Below, one piece after another: positions 43,356 to 50,851 of a DNA stretch of 57,319 nucleotides. The stretch is from Henriciella sp. (GTDB lineage: Bacteria; Pseudomonadota; Alphaproteobacteria; Caulobacterales; Hyphomonadaceae). The position numbers and the translations under genes were made by a program. Position 1 is the stretch's first letter. Every line of letters begins with the position of its first letter. The stretch is from the NCBI GenBank assembly GCA_013213785.1, contig JABSPZ010000019.1, positions 1 through 57,319 on the forward strand, read 5' to 3'. Below the pieces are notes generated by a model. It was given only the letters and a program-made list of their open reading frames with translations, had not been told where the DNA came from and did no database searches.

Positions 43356-43369
43356 ATGTGTCAATCGAC
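43356..43369. promoter_or_regulatory. GTGTC-AATC-GACAC dyad before MGS-amidohydrolase gene
   Basis: Perfect 5-bp arms around a 4-nt spacer lie 77 bp upstream of the minus-strand start, in the only region that can hold its promoter. A possible operator; the binding protein is unknown. Confidence 0.3.
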
Positions 43370-43437
43370 ACGTTTTCGTTTTTTGTGCGTAACCAGTTTG
43401 GTTGGCCTGCAAAACCATTGCAAACACAACAAAGCAA

Positions 43438-43457
43438 GCCCTTCTAAGCCGAAGGGC
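43438..43457 (-). terminator. stem-loop after DUF4199 gene
   Basis: GCCCTTC (43438-43444) pairs with GAAGGGC (43451-43457) around a 6-nt loop, 28 nt after the stop. On the minus strand TTGCTTTGTTG follows, a broken T-rich tract. Confidence 0.5.
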
Positions 43458-43485
43458 CTGCAATTCTCTGTGATGAATTCAGATA

Positions 43486-44007
43486 CTAAGCCTTTGCAGG
43501 CAGCAGCTTTGGATTTCTGAGGAGAGCCGCGCTGATCAAGGCGACCAGCAAGCCGACGGGGAAAATCTCCACAAATGTCATGGGGATACGTAAGAGCGGA
43601 TTTTCGTATCCCGCCATCATCTCTTCGAGCTTGGCGACCTTTTCTGCCAATTCCTCTCCGGCAAAGCCCTTCGCCTCGTATCCGGCAACAGTGCTCTCAA
43701 CATACGCTTCGACCCAAGCAAAATCTGTCAGGTGCAGGCTGGTTTCCCATGAGACGACATAGAACACGGCGGCGACGGCTGCGATACCGGTCCCCAGACC
43801 AAAGGTCGGCAAGAATTTAATGACACCGCCAAGCTCTTTATCGCGGTACCTTTTGATGCCGACAAAGATCAAAGACAAGACAATGATCATGGTCAGATAG
43901 CCTTGCAGCTGTGACCCACTGCCATCGCTCAGCATCATTCCTGTGAGCATGATCCCTATAATCACGACGCCAGCAATCGCGCCGTAGACAAGCATTATAC
44001 GAAACAT
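43486..44007 (-). CDS. DUF4199 family membrane protein
   Basis: A 173-residue membrane protein with four predicted helices: IMLVYGAIAGVVIIGIMLTG, TMIIVLSLIFVGI, FGLGTGIAAVAAVFYVVSW and IFPVGLLVALISAALL. A charged, helical loop (YVESTVAGYEAKGFAGEELA) lies before the last helix. The pattern and FVGIKRYRDKELGGVIKF match DUF4199. ATG 44007 has GGGAG 7 nt upstream; the longer frame is discarded. It lies 105 bp downstream of the membrane LuxR-type regulator on the same strand, and the two likely work together, but no function is known. Confidence 0.8.
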   Translation of the reverse strand: MFRIMLVYGAIAGVVIIGIMLTGMMLSDGSGSQLQGYLTMIIVLSLIFVGIKRYRDKELGGVIKFLPTFGLGTGIAAVAAVFYVVSWETSLHLTDFAWVEAYVESTVAGYEAKGFAGEELAEKVAKLEEMMAGYENPLLRIPMTFVEIFPVGLLVALISAALLRNPKLLPAKA

Positions 44008-44080
44008 AGTTTTCTCCCTTAGGTTCAAAATCATGTCGCAATGCATGATCGAACCCTGCCCCATCCGCTATCGCCCGTTT

Positions 44081-44113
44081 GGGTGATTTTCGCGAATGAC
44101 CAGGAAATCACCC
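44081..44113. repeat. 9-bp inverted repeat between LuxR-type regulator and DUF4199 gene
   Basis: GGGTGATTT (44081-44089) and AAATCACCC (44105-44113) are perfect arms around a 15-nt loop. The right arm includes the last base of the regulator's stop codon. No T-run follows on the minus strand, so it may stabilise or partly terminate the transcript between the two genes. Confidence 0.6.
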
Positions 44114-44526
44114 TACGGGATGAGTTGCAAATCCTTGGCTTTCTGGACCGCTTGCAAACGCTGATTGACGTCGAGTTTTTCATAGAGTTTCGCGATGTGC
44201 GTCTTCACCGTGTTTGGCGAGACGTGCAGCAAGTCAGCGATTTGTTTGTTGGAATGACCGTCGGCCAGACGTTCAAGAACGGCGTATTCTCGTTTTGTAA
44301 TTCCGAGTGTCTCTAATGCCGCTTGATTTAGGCAAAAGGCGTCTGCCTTTGCTTTCGGGGTGAGCACCCGACCGAGCCAGAGTCCAAGCGCGGCAAATCC
44401 GAGCGCGATCAAAACTATGTAGATCTCGGTCGTGAAGGATCGCGCCATGTATTGGTATTCAAGCCATTGCAATCCGAGAACAAGCACGGCCAGTAAAGCT
44501 GCATAGATCAAGATCGATCGAGTCAT
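44113..44526 (-). CDS. membrane-anchored LuxR-type HTH regulator
   Basis: A 137-residue protein with two N-terminal membrane helices (ILIYAALLAVLVLGLQWL, residues 5-22, and IYIVLIALGFAALGLWLG, residues 36-53) and a C-terminal GerE/LuxR HTH (LGITKREYAVLERLADG, KQIADLLHVSPNTVKTHI, residues 74-125). There is no receiver domain. A LuxR HTH tethered to two helices with almost no periplasmic loop suggests it senses a membrane partner, and the DUF4199 protein encoded immediately downstream is the obvious candidate. Families with this layout occur beside DUF4199 in other bacteria, from memory. Confidence 0.82.
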   Translation of the reverse strand: MTRSILIYAALLAVLVLGLQWLEYQYMARSFTTEIYIVLIALGFAALGLWLGRVLTPKAKADAFCLNQAALETLGITKREYAVLERLADGHSNKQIADLLHVSPNTVKTHIAKLYEKLDVNQRLQAVQKAKDLQLIP

Positions 44527-44841
44527 TTTGAGACCATGCCCAAGCCTCGCGCGTTAGGCCAGTACCGACGCATCGCAATCGGGGATATTCTCCTCTCGGT
44601 GGAGCTATCTTCGTAAAAAATCGCGTTTCAGGGGAACCCAAATGGCTCAATTGTGTGCAGAACACGGCTGAAGCTCGTAAGTTGCGACGCTTTAATGTTC
44701 AGAATAATTCAACAAATACAGCCTATTAACACAGAACCTATTCCGTGAAATGTCAATTTGGTGTAACCATTGCAAGCATGACACGGTTGAAATGCTGTGG
44801 AGTCTCGCATTTTTGCCCCAGTCGAGAGTATACTGAAGATC
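44527..44841. other. 315 bp divergent promoter region, no gene seen
   Basis: The gap lies between the start of the membrane LuxR-type regulator (minus) and the coiled-coil scaffold-like gene (plus). It should hold promoters for both. I see AT-rich stretches near 44690-44760 but no strong dyad or hairpin. A minus-strand open frame crossing it overlaps the next gene antisense and looks spurious. Confidence 0.6.
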
Positions 44842-46692
44842 ATGAGTGACGCACCTACCCCCGATAAAATGAACCCTTCCGACGCAATTGAACGTTTGCA
44901 AGCGGCGCAGAAAGCTTCTGGCTGGCTCGCTTGGGGCGGTCTGGGACTGGCCTTCTTGTGGTGGGTCGCGGCCTTGGTTGGCACGGTGGCAATGCTCGGT
45001 GCAGAAACGATTGGCGAACTCGACCCAACGCTGGTCGTCGCGGGTTTGATCGCGATTATCTTGCCGGGCCTGATGCTCGTCCTTTCTGGAATGATGGCGC
45101 GGGAGCAAGCGCGCTCCACCGCGGCAAATGCCCTCGTATTGGAAGCCGCAGCGCGTCTCCTGCTTCCGGCTGAGACCATGGCGGATGAAGCCAAAACGTT
45201 CGCCAGTGAAATGTCGAGCGCTTCTGCTGAGGTCGATCGGTCCATGGGGCACGCGCTCTCCGCTATGAAAGCTATGTCCGCCGAAATCGGAGATGAGCGT
45301 CAGCGCCTTGAGTCGGTAACTTATGCCAGCGCTGACAATGCACGTGAGCTCGCCTCGCGGCTTGGCAATGAGCGCAATGGTCTTGAGCAGCTCGCCAAAG
45401 ACTTGCGTGAGCAGACCGATCTCTTGAACGAAGCGATTCCGGAACAAGCTCGCCTAATGGTCGATTCAGCGAAAGCTGCTGCGACCGAAGTCAGCGCCGC
45501 TGAGGATGCTCTTCAAGGCCGACTGACAAGCCTCGACCAGACTGGCCGAAGCCTCGCTCAAAAGATTTCAGCAATGGACACGCTTGCCGCTGAAGCCGGT
45601 GAGCGCAATGAGACCCTGCTCTTCGCCATCGCCCGCATGGAAGAGAAACTGGAACAGTCTCGCAAAACAGTTGAGACCGCTGCCCGCGCAGGTGAACTCG
45701 CGGCAGCAGCAGCAGGAACGACGGGCGACCGCCTCATGGAATCGGTCAAGATCGCTTTAGACGGCGCGAAAGACGCGAGCAGCCAAATCCAGAACCAAAC
45801 ATTCGAAGCCTCCGAATCCGCCGCGCGTGCGCTCGCGGAATTGAAGGAAGCTGGCCAACAAGCCGCAGCAGCGGTCCGTGCTGCGGGTATGGCGGCGCGC
45901 GCCGAAATGGACATTGCCGAACGCCGCGCCACGAATACGAGCCACGCGCTCCTGCAGAAGACAAAGTCGCTTGAAACTCGCGTGACGAGCGAAACGCTTG
46001 AGGCTGAGCCGGCGGCAGATCCTATTCTTGAACCAGAGACTGAGGCCGAGGCAGAGCCAAAGGCGCAAGCCGTGGTGCAGTCTCCGTCGCGAGCGGTGGA
46101 AGAAGATCTTTTCGAAGCGAGCGCCAATCGTATGGCGAAAGCGATGTCGGAAGAGGATGCTTCTGACGATGACGAAGCGTTAGTGCTGTCCAATGGCAGC
46201 AACGGATCCGAAGATCATTCAGACGATGTCTTCAGCGACGACGATGCGCCGGTTCGGCTGGAAAAACCTGTCGCCTCCGCAAGGCCGCCACGAACGGGTG
46301 AGTCTCTCAGTGACATCATCGCCGATATGGAGCGCGACGAGCGCTCAATCCTGTCACGTGAAGAAACCGCTGAAGCGCTTCTCGGACAGCTGCAGGATTC
46401 CGGCATCAAGCTGACAGATATCTTCCGTCCGAAAGACAAAAAGAAAATCGCGGTTGCAGCCCGTAAAGGCGAAGATCAACGACGCTCTGCGATCAATGCG
46501 CAGGTCGGCCGCCAAGTCGAGCGCGTCCGCCAGCGTCTGCGCGGGAATTTGGAAATGATGACGCTCGCGCGCGACTTCCTAGCGCTCGAAGAGTCAGACG
46601 CGCTCAATGCGCTTGAGAACACGCATGCGTCGAACAAGAATGCGAGCGCCCGTTTGGCGACATACCTCTTGCTCGACGCAGCAGTGACTTAA
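44842..46692 (+). CDS. two-TM coiled-coil acidic protein, possible polarity/scaffold factor (TipN-like?)
   Basis: A 616-residue protein. Two membrane helices (WLAWGGLGLAFLWWVAALVG, VVAGLIAIILPGLMLVL) lie in residues 25-85. A long Ala/Glu-rich coiled coil with QRLE-, LEQL- and LREQ-type heptads follows to about residue 390. An acidic, Ser/Glu-rich disordered region comes next (about 400-500), then a conserved-looking C-terminal helical domain (SLSDIIADMERDERSIL, ARLATYLLLDAAVT). The layout, N-terminal anchor plus long coiled coil, resembles the Caulobacter polarity factor TipN, but I cannot confirm orthology from sequence memory. The ribosome binding site is weak. It is convergent with the crotonase gene, only 3 bp away. 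Confidence 0.6.
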   Translation: MSDAPTPDKMNPSDAIERLQAAQKASGWLAWGGLGLAFLWWVAALVGTVAMLGAETIGELDPTLVVAGLIAIILPGLMLVLSGMMAREQARSTAANALVLEAAARLLLPAETMADEAKTFASEMSSASAEVDRSMGHALSAMKAMSAEIGDERQRLESVTYASADNARELASRLGNERNGLEQLAKDLREQTDLLNEAIPEQARLMVDSAKAAATEVSAAEDALQGRLTSLDQTGRSLAQKISAMDTLAAEAGERNETLLFAIARMEEKLEQSRKTVETAARAGELAAAAAGTTGDRLMESVKIALDGAKDASSQIQNQTFEASESAARALAELKEAGQQAAAAVRAAGMAARAEMDIAERRATNTSHALLQKTKSLETRVTSETLEAEPAADPILEPETEAEAEPKAQAVVQSPSRAVEEDLFEASANRMAKAMSEEDASDDDEALVLSNGSNGSEDHSDDVFSDDDAPVRLEKPVASARPPRTGESLSDIIADMERDERSILSREETAEALLGQLQDSGIKLTDIFRPKDKKKIAVAARKGEDQRRSAINAQVGRQVERVRQRLRGNLEMMTLARDFLALEESDALNALENTHASNKNASARLATYLLLDAAVT

Positions 46693-46695
46693 GGC

Positions 46696-47601
46696 CTACT
46701 CGCCAATCCAGTCGAATTCTGGCTCTTCCCACCACGGGAAGAAGCTCGGCATGCCATCAGAGACTTTCACCGGATAGACCGGCTTACGCTTCTCTAGGAA
46801 GCTCATGACGCCCTCGCGGGCATCATCTGTCTGACCACGAGAATAGATCGCGGCACTGTCGACAATATGGGCGTCCATTGGATGGCTCGCACCGAGCATG
46901 CGCCACATCATGTGACGGGTAAGCGTCGTCGAAACAGCGGCAGTGTTTTCCGCAATCTCGTTCGCCATCGCGCGAGCGACGGTCATCAGGTCCGCTTGAG
47001 AATGGACAGAATGAATAAGGCCGCCTTTCAGCGCTTCTTCAGCTGGGAACACGCGGCCGGAATAGCACCATTCAAGCGCCTGCTGAATGCCAACCAAGCG
47101 TGGCAGGAACCAGCTCGAGGCGGCTTCCGGGTTGATGCCGCGGCGGTTAAACACGAAGCCGAAACGGGCATTGTCAGATGCAATCCGAATATCCATTGGC
47201 AGCTGCATGGTCACGCCGACACCAACCGCGGCGCCATTGATCGCGCCGATCACGGGCTTCAAGCTATCAAAGATCCGAAGCGTGAGACGACCACCGCCAT
47301 CTCGCTGGATGTCGACCTTGTTGGTACGTCCAATTTCGCCAGTGTCGGCGCGCGCTTCATAGTCAAATGTCTTGGCACCTTCTGACAGGTCAGCCCCAGC
47401 GCAAAATGCGCGGTCGCCCGCGCCGGTCACGATCACCGCTCGGATATCATCATTGGCGTCCGTTTTATCGAACGCATCAATCATTTCGTACATCATCTTG
47501 CCGGTGAAGGCGTTCATTTTGTCTGGGCGATCTAGGGTCAGAATCGCAATCTGCCCTTCCTGCTCAAGTTTGATATGCTCGTAATCGCCGAGGCTTGTCA
47601 T
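46696..47601 (-). CDS. crotonase / enoyl-CoA hydratase family protein
   Basis: A 301-residue crotonase-fold enzyme. ILTLDRPDKMNAFTGKMM, FCAGADLSEGA (oxyanion hole) and VIGAINGAAVGVGVTMQLPM are family motifs; FNRRGINPEAASSWFLPRLVG contains the segment with the catalytic Glu. It is about 40 residues longer than typical hydratases, including a C-terminal Trp/Pro-rich tail (FFPWWEEPEFDW). It likely acts on an acyl-CoA in catabolism. AGGAG lies 7 nt before the ATG. The gene is divergent from the GMC oxidoreductase gene; the shared 151 bp contains two copies of AAGCGTGACGCA. Confidence 0.88.
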   Translation of the reverse strand: MTSLGDYEHIKLEQEGQIAILTLDRPDKMNAFTGKMMYEMIDAFDKTDANDDIRAVIVTGAGDRAFCAGADLSEGAKTFDYEARADTGEIGRTNKVDIQRDGGGRLTLRIFDSLKPVIGAINGAAVGVGVTMQLPMDIRIASDNARFGFVFNRRGINPEAASSWFLPRLVGIQQALEWCYSGRVFPAEEALKGGLIHSVHSQADLMTVARAMANEIAENTAAVSTTLTRHMMWRMLGASHPMDAHIVDSAAIYSRGQTDDAREGVMSFLEKRKPVYPVKVSDGMPSFFPWWEEPEFDWIGE

Positions 47602-47656
47602 AGCACTCTCCTATCTTGGTTCTGGCGACAGGAAGCGATTTCTGTTCGCAATCGTC

Positions 47657-47696
47657 AAGCGTGACGCAGCGTTGCCCCTTTTGAAAGCGTGACGCA
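47657..47696. promoter_or_regulatory. direct repeats AAGCGTGACGCA in divergent promoter
   Basis: Two identical 12-bp copies (47657-47668 and 47685-47696) start 28 bp apart between the crotonase and GMC oxidoreductase genes. The second continues as TGACGCATGTGTCA, a dyad like the one at 33074-33086. They look like operators of one regulator of acyl/alcohol catabolism. Confidence 0.5.
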
Positions 47697-47752
47697 TGTG
47701 TCATCTTTCGTTAAAATACCCCGTCCCAAAGTGGATCGCACAGGAGCGTAGA

Positions 47753-49384
47753 ATGGCTGAGTTTGACTATATCGTTGTAGGTGCAGGCAGCGCCGGATGT
47801 GTGCTGGCGAACCGGCTAACCGAGGATGGAAAGTCGACCGTTCTGTTGCTTGAAGCTGGCGGCAAAGACACCTCCCCGATGATCCATATCCCGGTTGGGT
47901 ACGCGACCACGCTGAAAGATCCAAAGGTCAATTGGCTCTATGAAACAGAGCCAGACCCAGGCACGCATGACCGCGTTCACACTTGGCCGCGCGGTAAGGT
48001 TCTAGGCGGTTCATCTTCGATCAATGGCCTTCTCTACATTCGGGGTCAGCGCCAGGACTATGATGGCTGGGCGCAGCTGGGGCTGCGTGGTTGGTCTTAT
48101 GATGACCTGCACCCTTACTTCCTACGCAGTCAGCACCAAGAGCGCGATGGCATGGACGGTCACGCGAAAGGCGGCCCGCTCAACGTGTCTGACGTGACCG
48201 AGAAGCACCCTGTCTCAGACGCCGTCATCGAAGCGGGTAAAGCCATGGGTCTGTCCCACCGCGATGTGAATGGTGAGGATCAAGAAGGCGTGGCTTATTA
48301 TCAGCTGACGGTTAAAAATGGTCGCCGCTGCAGCGCCGCTGTCGCCTATCTCAACCCGGCTAAGAAACGCCAGAACTTGCAGATCGAAACCAAGGCGCTC
48401 GCGGCCCGCGTCCTGTTCGAAGGCAAACAAGCCATTGGCGTTGAGTACACACAAAACGGACAAACAAAGACCGCTAAAGCGCGCGGTGAAGTGATCCTTG
48501 CAGGCGGCGCGATCAACAGTCCGCAACTGCTGGAGCTATCCGGTATTGGTCATCCGGAGGTCCTGAACGCGAATGGGATTGAGATCGTGTCTGCTCTACC
48601 CGGCGTTGGCGAGAACCTGCAGGACCATTTCGTGATCGGCAATCGCTACCGCATGAAACCAGGCAGCCCTTCGGTGAACCAACAATCGCGCGGCCTGGCG
48701 ATGATTGGGGAAGTGTTCAAATACCTCATCCAGCGCAAAGGCTTGCTGACGCTCTCTGCTGCCCACGTCGCCGCCTTCATCAAGACGCGCCAAGAACTCG
48801 CGACGCCAGATGTTCAATACCACATTTTGCCGGCCACGATGGATCTGCAAAAGATGACTGAGACCGGCGATATGGAGCTTGAGAAGCAGCCGGGCATTAC
48901 AATCGCGCCGTGTCAGCTGCGGCCGGAAAGCCGTGGCAGCGTGCATATCAAATCGGGGAATCACGACGCGCACCCGGCGATCAAACCGAATTATCTGCAC
49001 GACCCGCTGGATCAACAAACCGCGGTGGCTGGCCTGCGATGGGCCCGAGAGCTGGCGGCGCAACCGGCGCTCGCACAATACATCGAGCATGAGTTGGAGC
49101 CGGGAGAAGCGCTGCAATCAGATGACGAGCTGCTGGAGTTCGCCCGCGAAACTGGCGGCACAATCTATCACCCGGTCGGCACCTGTAAGATGGGCGCCGA
49201 CGGCGACACGATGGCCGTCGTGGATGACCAACTGCGTGTCCGCGGGGTTGAAAACCTGCGCGTCGTCGATGCCTCAGTCATGCCGCGTCTGGTCAGCGGC
49301 AATACGAATGCGCCAACCATTGCGATCGCCGAGAAAGCAAGCGATATGATCCGTATGGCGGCGAAAGAAGGCGTAACGGCGTAG
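47753..49384 (+). CDS. GMC family oxidoreductase (choline/alcohol dehydrogenase-like)
   Basis: A 543-residue FAD enzyme oxidising a primary alcohol to an aldehyde. The dinucleotide fold YIVVGAGSAGCVLANRL is at the N-terminus; GKVLGGSSSINGLLYIRG is the GMC signature 1; GGAINSPQLLELSGIG is signature 2. HPVGTCKMG near residue 473 supplies the conserved active-site His, and NTNAPTIAIAEKASDM closes the FAD domain. It is closest in layout to choline dehydrogenase BetA and to alkanol dehydrogenase AlkJ. No betB, betI or transport gene is present, so choline is not a safe assignment. The ATG at 47753 has AGGAG 6 nt upstream. A fatty-acid hydroxylase-type gene follows 4 bp later. Confidence 0.9.
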   Translation: MAEFDYIVVGAGSAGCVLANRLTEDGKSTVLLLEAGGKDTSPMIHIPVGYATTLKDPKVNWLYETEPDPGTHDRVHTWPRGKVLGGSSSINGLLYIRGQRQDYDGWAQLGLRGWSYDDLHPYFLRSQHQERDGMDGHAKGGPLNVSDVTEKHPVSDAVIEAGKAMGLSHRDVNGEDQEGVAYYQLTVKNGRRCSAAVAYLNPAKKRQNLQIETKALAARVLFEGKQAIGVEYTQNGQTKTAKARGEVILAGGAINSPQLLELSGIGHPEVLNANGIEIVSALPGVGENLQDHFVIGNRYRMKPGSPSVNQQSRGLAMIGEVFKYLIQRKGLLTLSAAHVAAFIKTRQELATPDVQYHILPATMDLQKMTETGDMELEKQPGITIAPCQLRPESRGSVHIKSGNHDAHPAIKPNYLHDPLDQQTAVAGLRWARELAAQPALAQYIEHELEPGEALQSDDELLEFARETGGTIYHPVGTCKMGADGDTMAVVDDQLRVRGVENLRVVDASVMPRLVSGNTNAPTIAIAEKASDMIRMAAKEGVTA

Positions 49385-49388
49385 ATCC

Positions 49389-50288
49389 ATGCCCGGCGAT
49401 ATTCCAATTGAAGCGCTCTTCGCGCCCTTCTTCGTGCTCTCTGTCGCAATTGAATGGTGGTCGGTGAAAACCGGTCGCGCCAAAGGGCGTTATGAGACCG
49501 CCGACGCGATTACGAGCATGACAATGGGGCTCGGCAACGCGATTGTCGGGACGCTGACAGGTGTCGCCGCGATTTGGATTATGATGCTGGTCTGGCCTTA
49601 TCGCGTCATGACCTTTCCGAACACATGGTGGAGCTTCCTGATCGTGTTCGTGCTGTATGACTTCGTCTATTACTGGAAACACCGTTTCGCGCACCGCGTC
49701 CGCTGGTTCTGGATGGAGCATGTGACCCATCATTCCAGTAAGCACTACAATCTCACAACGGCACTCAGACAGCCTTGGTTCGGCCCGTTTACCGGATTGA
49801 TTGTTGTGGGATGGGCGCTTGTCCTTCTTGGCTTCCACCCGGCCTTTATCGGCATCGCGGGCGGGATCAACCTGGTCTATCAATTCTGGATCCACACCGA
49901 GGCGATCGATAAGTGTCCGCGCTGGTTTGAAGCCATCTTCAATACGCCGAGCCATCACCGCGTCCATCACGCGACCAATCCACGATACCTCGATGCCAAT
50001 TATGCTGGGGTCTTCATCATCTGGGACAAGATGTTTGGCTCGTTCATTCCCGAGCAAGCCGATGACAAGCCGGACTATGGCATCGTCAAACCGCTGAATA
50101 CGTACAATCCAATTGTCGTCGCGTATCACGAGTTTGGAGGACTATTGAAAGACTGTTGGTCAGATGGCTTGCGCCCTTTGACTTGGCTGAAGCGCGCCGC
50201 GAATGCACCGGGCTGGAGCCCAGACGGCAATCATAACCGCACCGAAGAAATCCGCGCGCAGTGGAAAGCGAAACAGGACGCGTCTTAG
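49389..50288 (+). CDS. sterol desaturase / fatty acid hydroxylase superfamily protein
   Basis: A 299-residue integral membrane di-iron oxygenase. The three His boxes are HRFAH (near 98), HVTHHSSKH (near 115) and SHHRVHH (near 193), spaced as in the ERG3/fatty acid hydroxylase superfamily. About four membrane helices surround them. It hydroxylates or desaturates a lipid; the substrate is unknown. It begins 4 bp after the GMC oxidoreductase, so the two form an operon, consistent with oxidation of a lipid to an alcohol and then to an aldehyde. Its stop overlaps that of the Lrp gene by 4 bp. Confidence 0.9.
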   Translation: MPGDIPIEALFAPFFVLSVAIEWWSVKTGRAKGRYETADAITSMTMGLGNAIVGTLTGVAAIWIMMLVWPYRVMTFPNTWWSFLIVFVLYDFVYYWKHRFAHRVRWFWMEHVTHHSSKHYNLTTALRQPWFGPFTGLIVVGWALVLLGFHPAFIGIAGGINLVYQFWIHTEAIDKCPRWFEAIFNTPSHHRVHHATNPRYLDANYAGVFIIWDKMFGSFIPEQADDKPDYGIVKPLNTYNPIVVAYHEFGGLLKDCWSDGLRPLTWLKRAANAPGWSPDGNHNRTEEIRAQWKAKQDAS

Positions 50289-50752
50289 ACCGCCGGCACA
50301 GGTAAGACCTGAGCGTGTTTGACACTGCCATAAGCGAAGCTGGTATCAATGCTCGCAATTCCTGGGACGCGTTGTAACTCGCGCCGTACGAACCGCTCAT
50401 AGTTATCTAGATCGGACGCAATCACGCGCAGCAGGTAATCGGATCGTCCCGTCATCAGCCAGCAGTCCATGACCTGCGGCATATTTTGGATCGCCTTTTC
50501 GAATTTGGAAACCACCGCGTCTCCATGTCGTTCCAACTTGATCCGGATGAAGACCGTTACAGGCAGTCCCCAAGTCTTCTGATCAACCAGCGCGGTATAG
50601 CCTTTGATAACGTTCTGCTCCTCGAGCAAACGCACGCGCCTCAAACAAGGGCTAGGAGATAGGTTCACTCGGTCAGAAAGATCCTGATTGGTGAGGCGAC
50701 CTTCGGCCTGTAAGGCCTGAACAATTTGGCGGTCTTTGCTATCCACGAGCAT
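50285..50752 (-). CDS. Lrp/AsnC family transcriptional regulator
   Basis: A 155-residue regulator with an N-terminal HTH (DRQIVQALQAEGRLTNQDLS, then LSPSPCLRRVRLLEE) and a C-terminal RAM ligand-binding domain (GRSDYLLRVIASDLDNYERF). Such proteins sense amino acids. ATG 50752 is used because AAGGA is just upstream; a TTG 21 nt earlier has no signal. It is divergent from the methionine gamma-lyase gene across 99 bp, the common layout where an Lrp-type regulator controls an adjacent amino acid catabolic gene. Confidence 0.92.
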   Translation of the reverse strand: MLVDSKDRQIVQALQAEGRLTNQDLSDRVNLSPSPCLRRVRLLEEQNVIKGYTALVDQKTWGLPVTVFIRIKLERHGDAVVSKFEKAIQNMPQVMDCWLMTGRSDYLLRVIASDLDNYERFVRRELQRVPGIASIDTSFAYGSVKHAQVLPVPAV

Positions 50753-50784
50753 ATCCTTAGCAAATTCTGCCAATTATTATGGAT

Positions 50785-50796
50785 TATGTGATCATA
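50785..50796. promoter_or_regulatory. possible Lrp site in the lyase promoter
   Basis: TATG-TGAT-CATA is an imperfect palindrome with perfect 4-bp arms in an AT-rich stretch between the divergent Lrp and lyase genes. Lrp-type proteins often bind such degenerate AT-rich dyads. Confidence 0.35.
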
Positions 50797-50851
50797 TTTG
50801 GAAACCCCTGCGCCAAGCTCTGGACTATTCTAGCGTGAACGGAGGCGTATT

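Noticed and set aside
44692-45447. A 251-codon minus-strand frame opposite the coiled-coil gene
   Set aside because: Antisense to a clear coding region, and its product is an Arg/His/Ser-rich shadow.
47753-49384. Choline dehydrogenase betA assignment
   Set aside because: GMC family is clear, but no betB, betI or choline transport gene is nearby and alcohol dehydrogenases share the same motifs.
49293-50129. A 278-codon minus-strand frame opposite the fatty-acid hydroxylase gene
   Set aside because: Antisense to the three His boxes of a well-supported gene; the His-rich shadow is a by-product.
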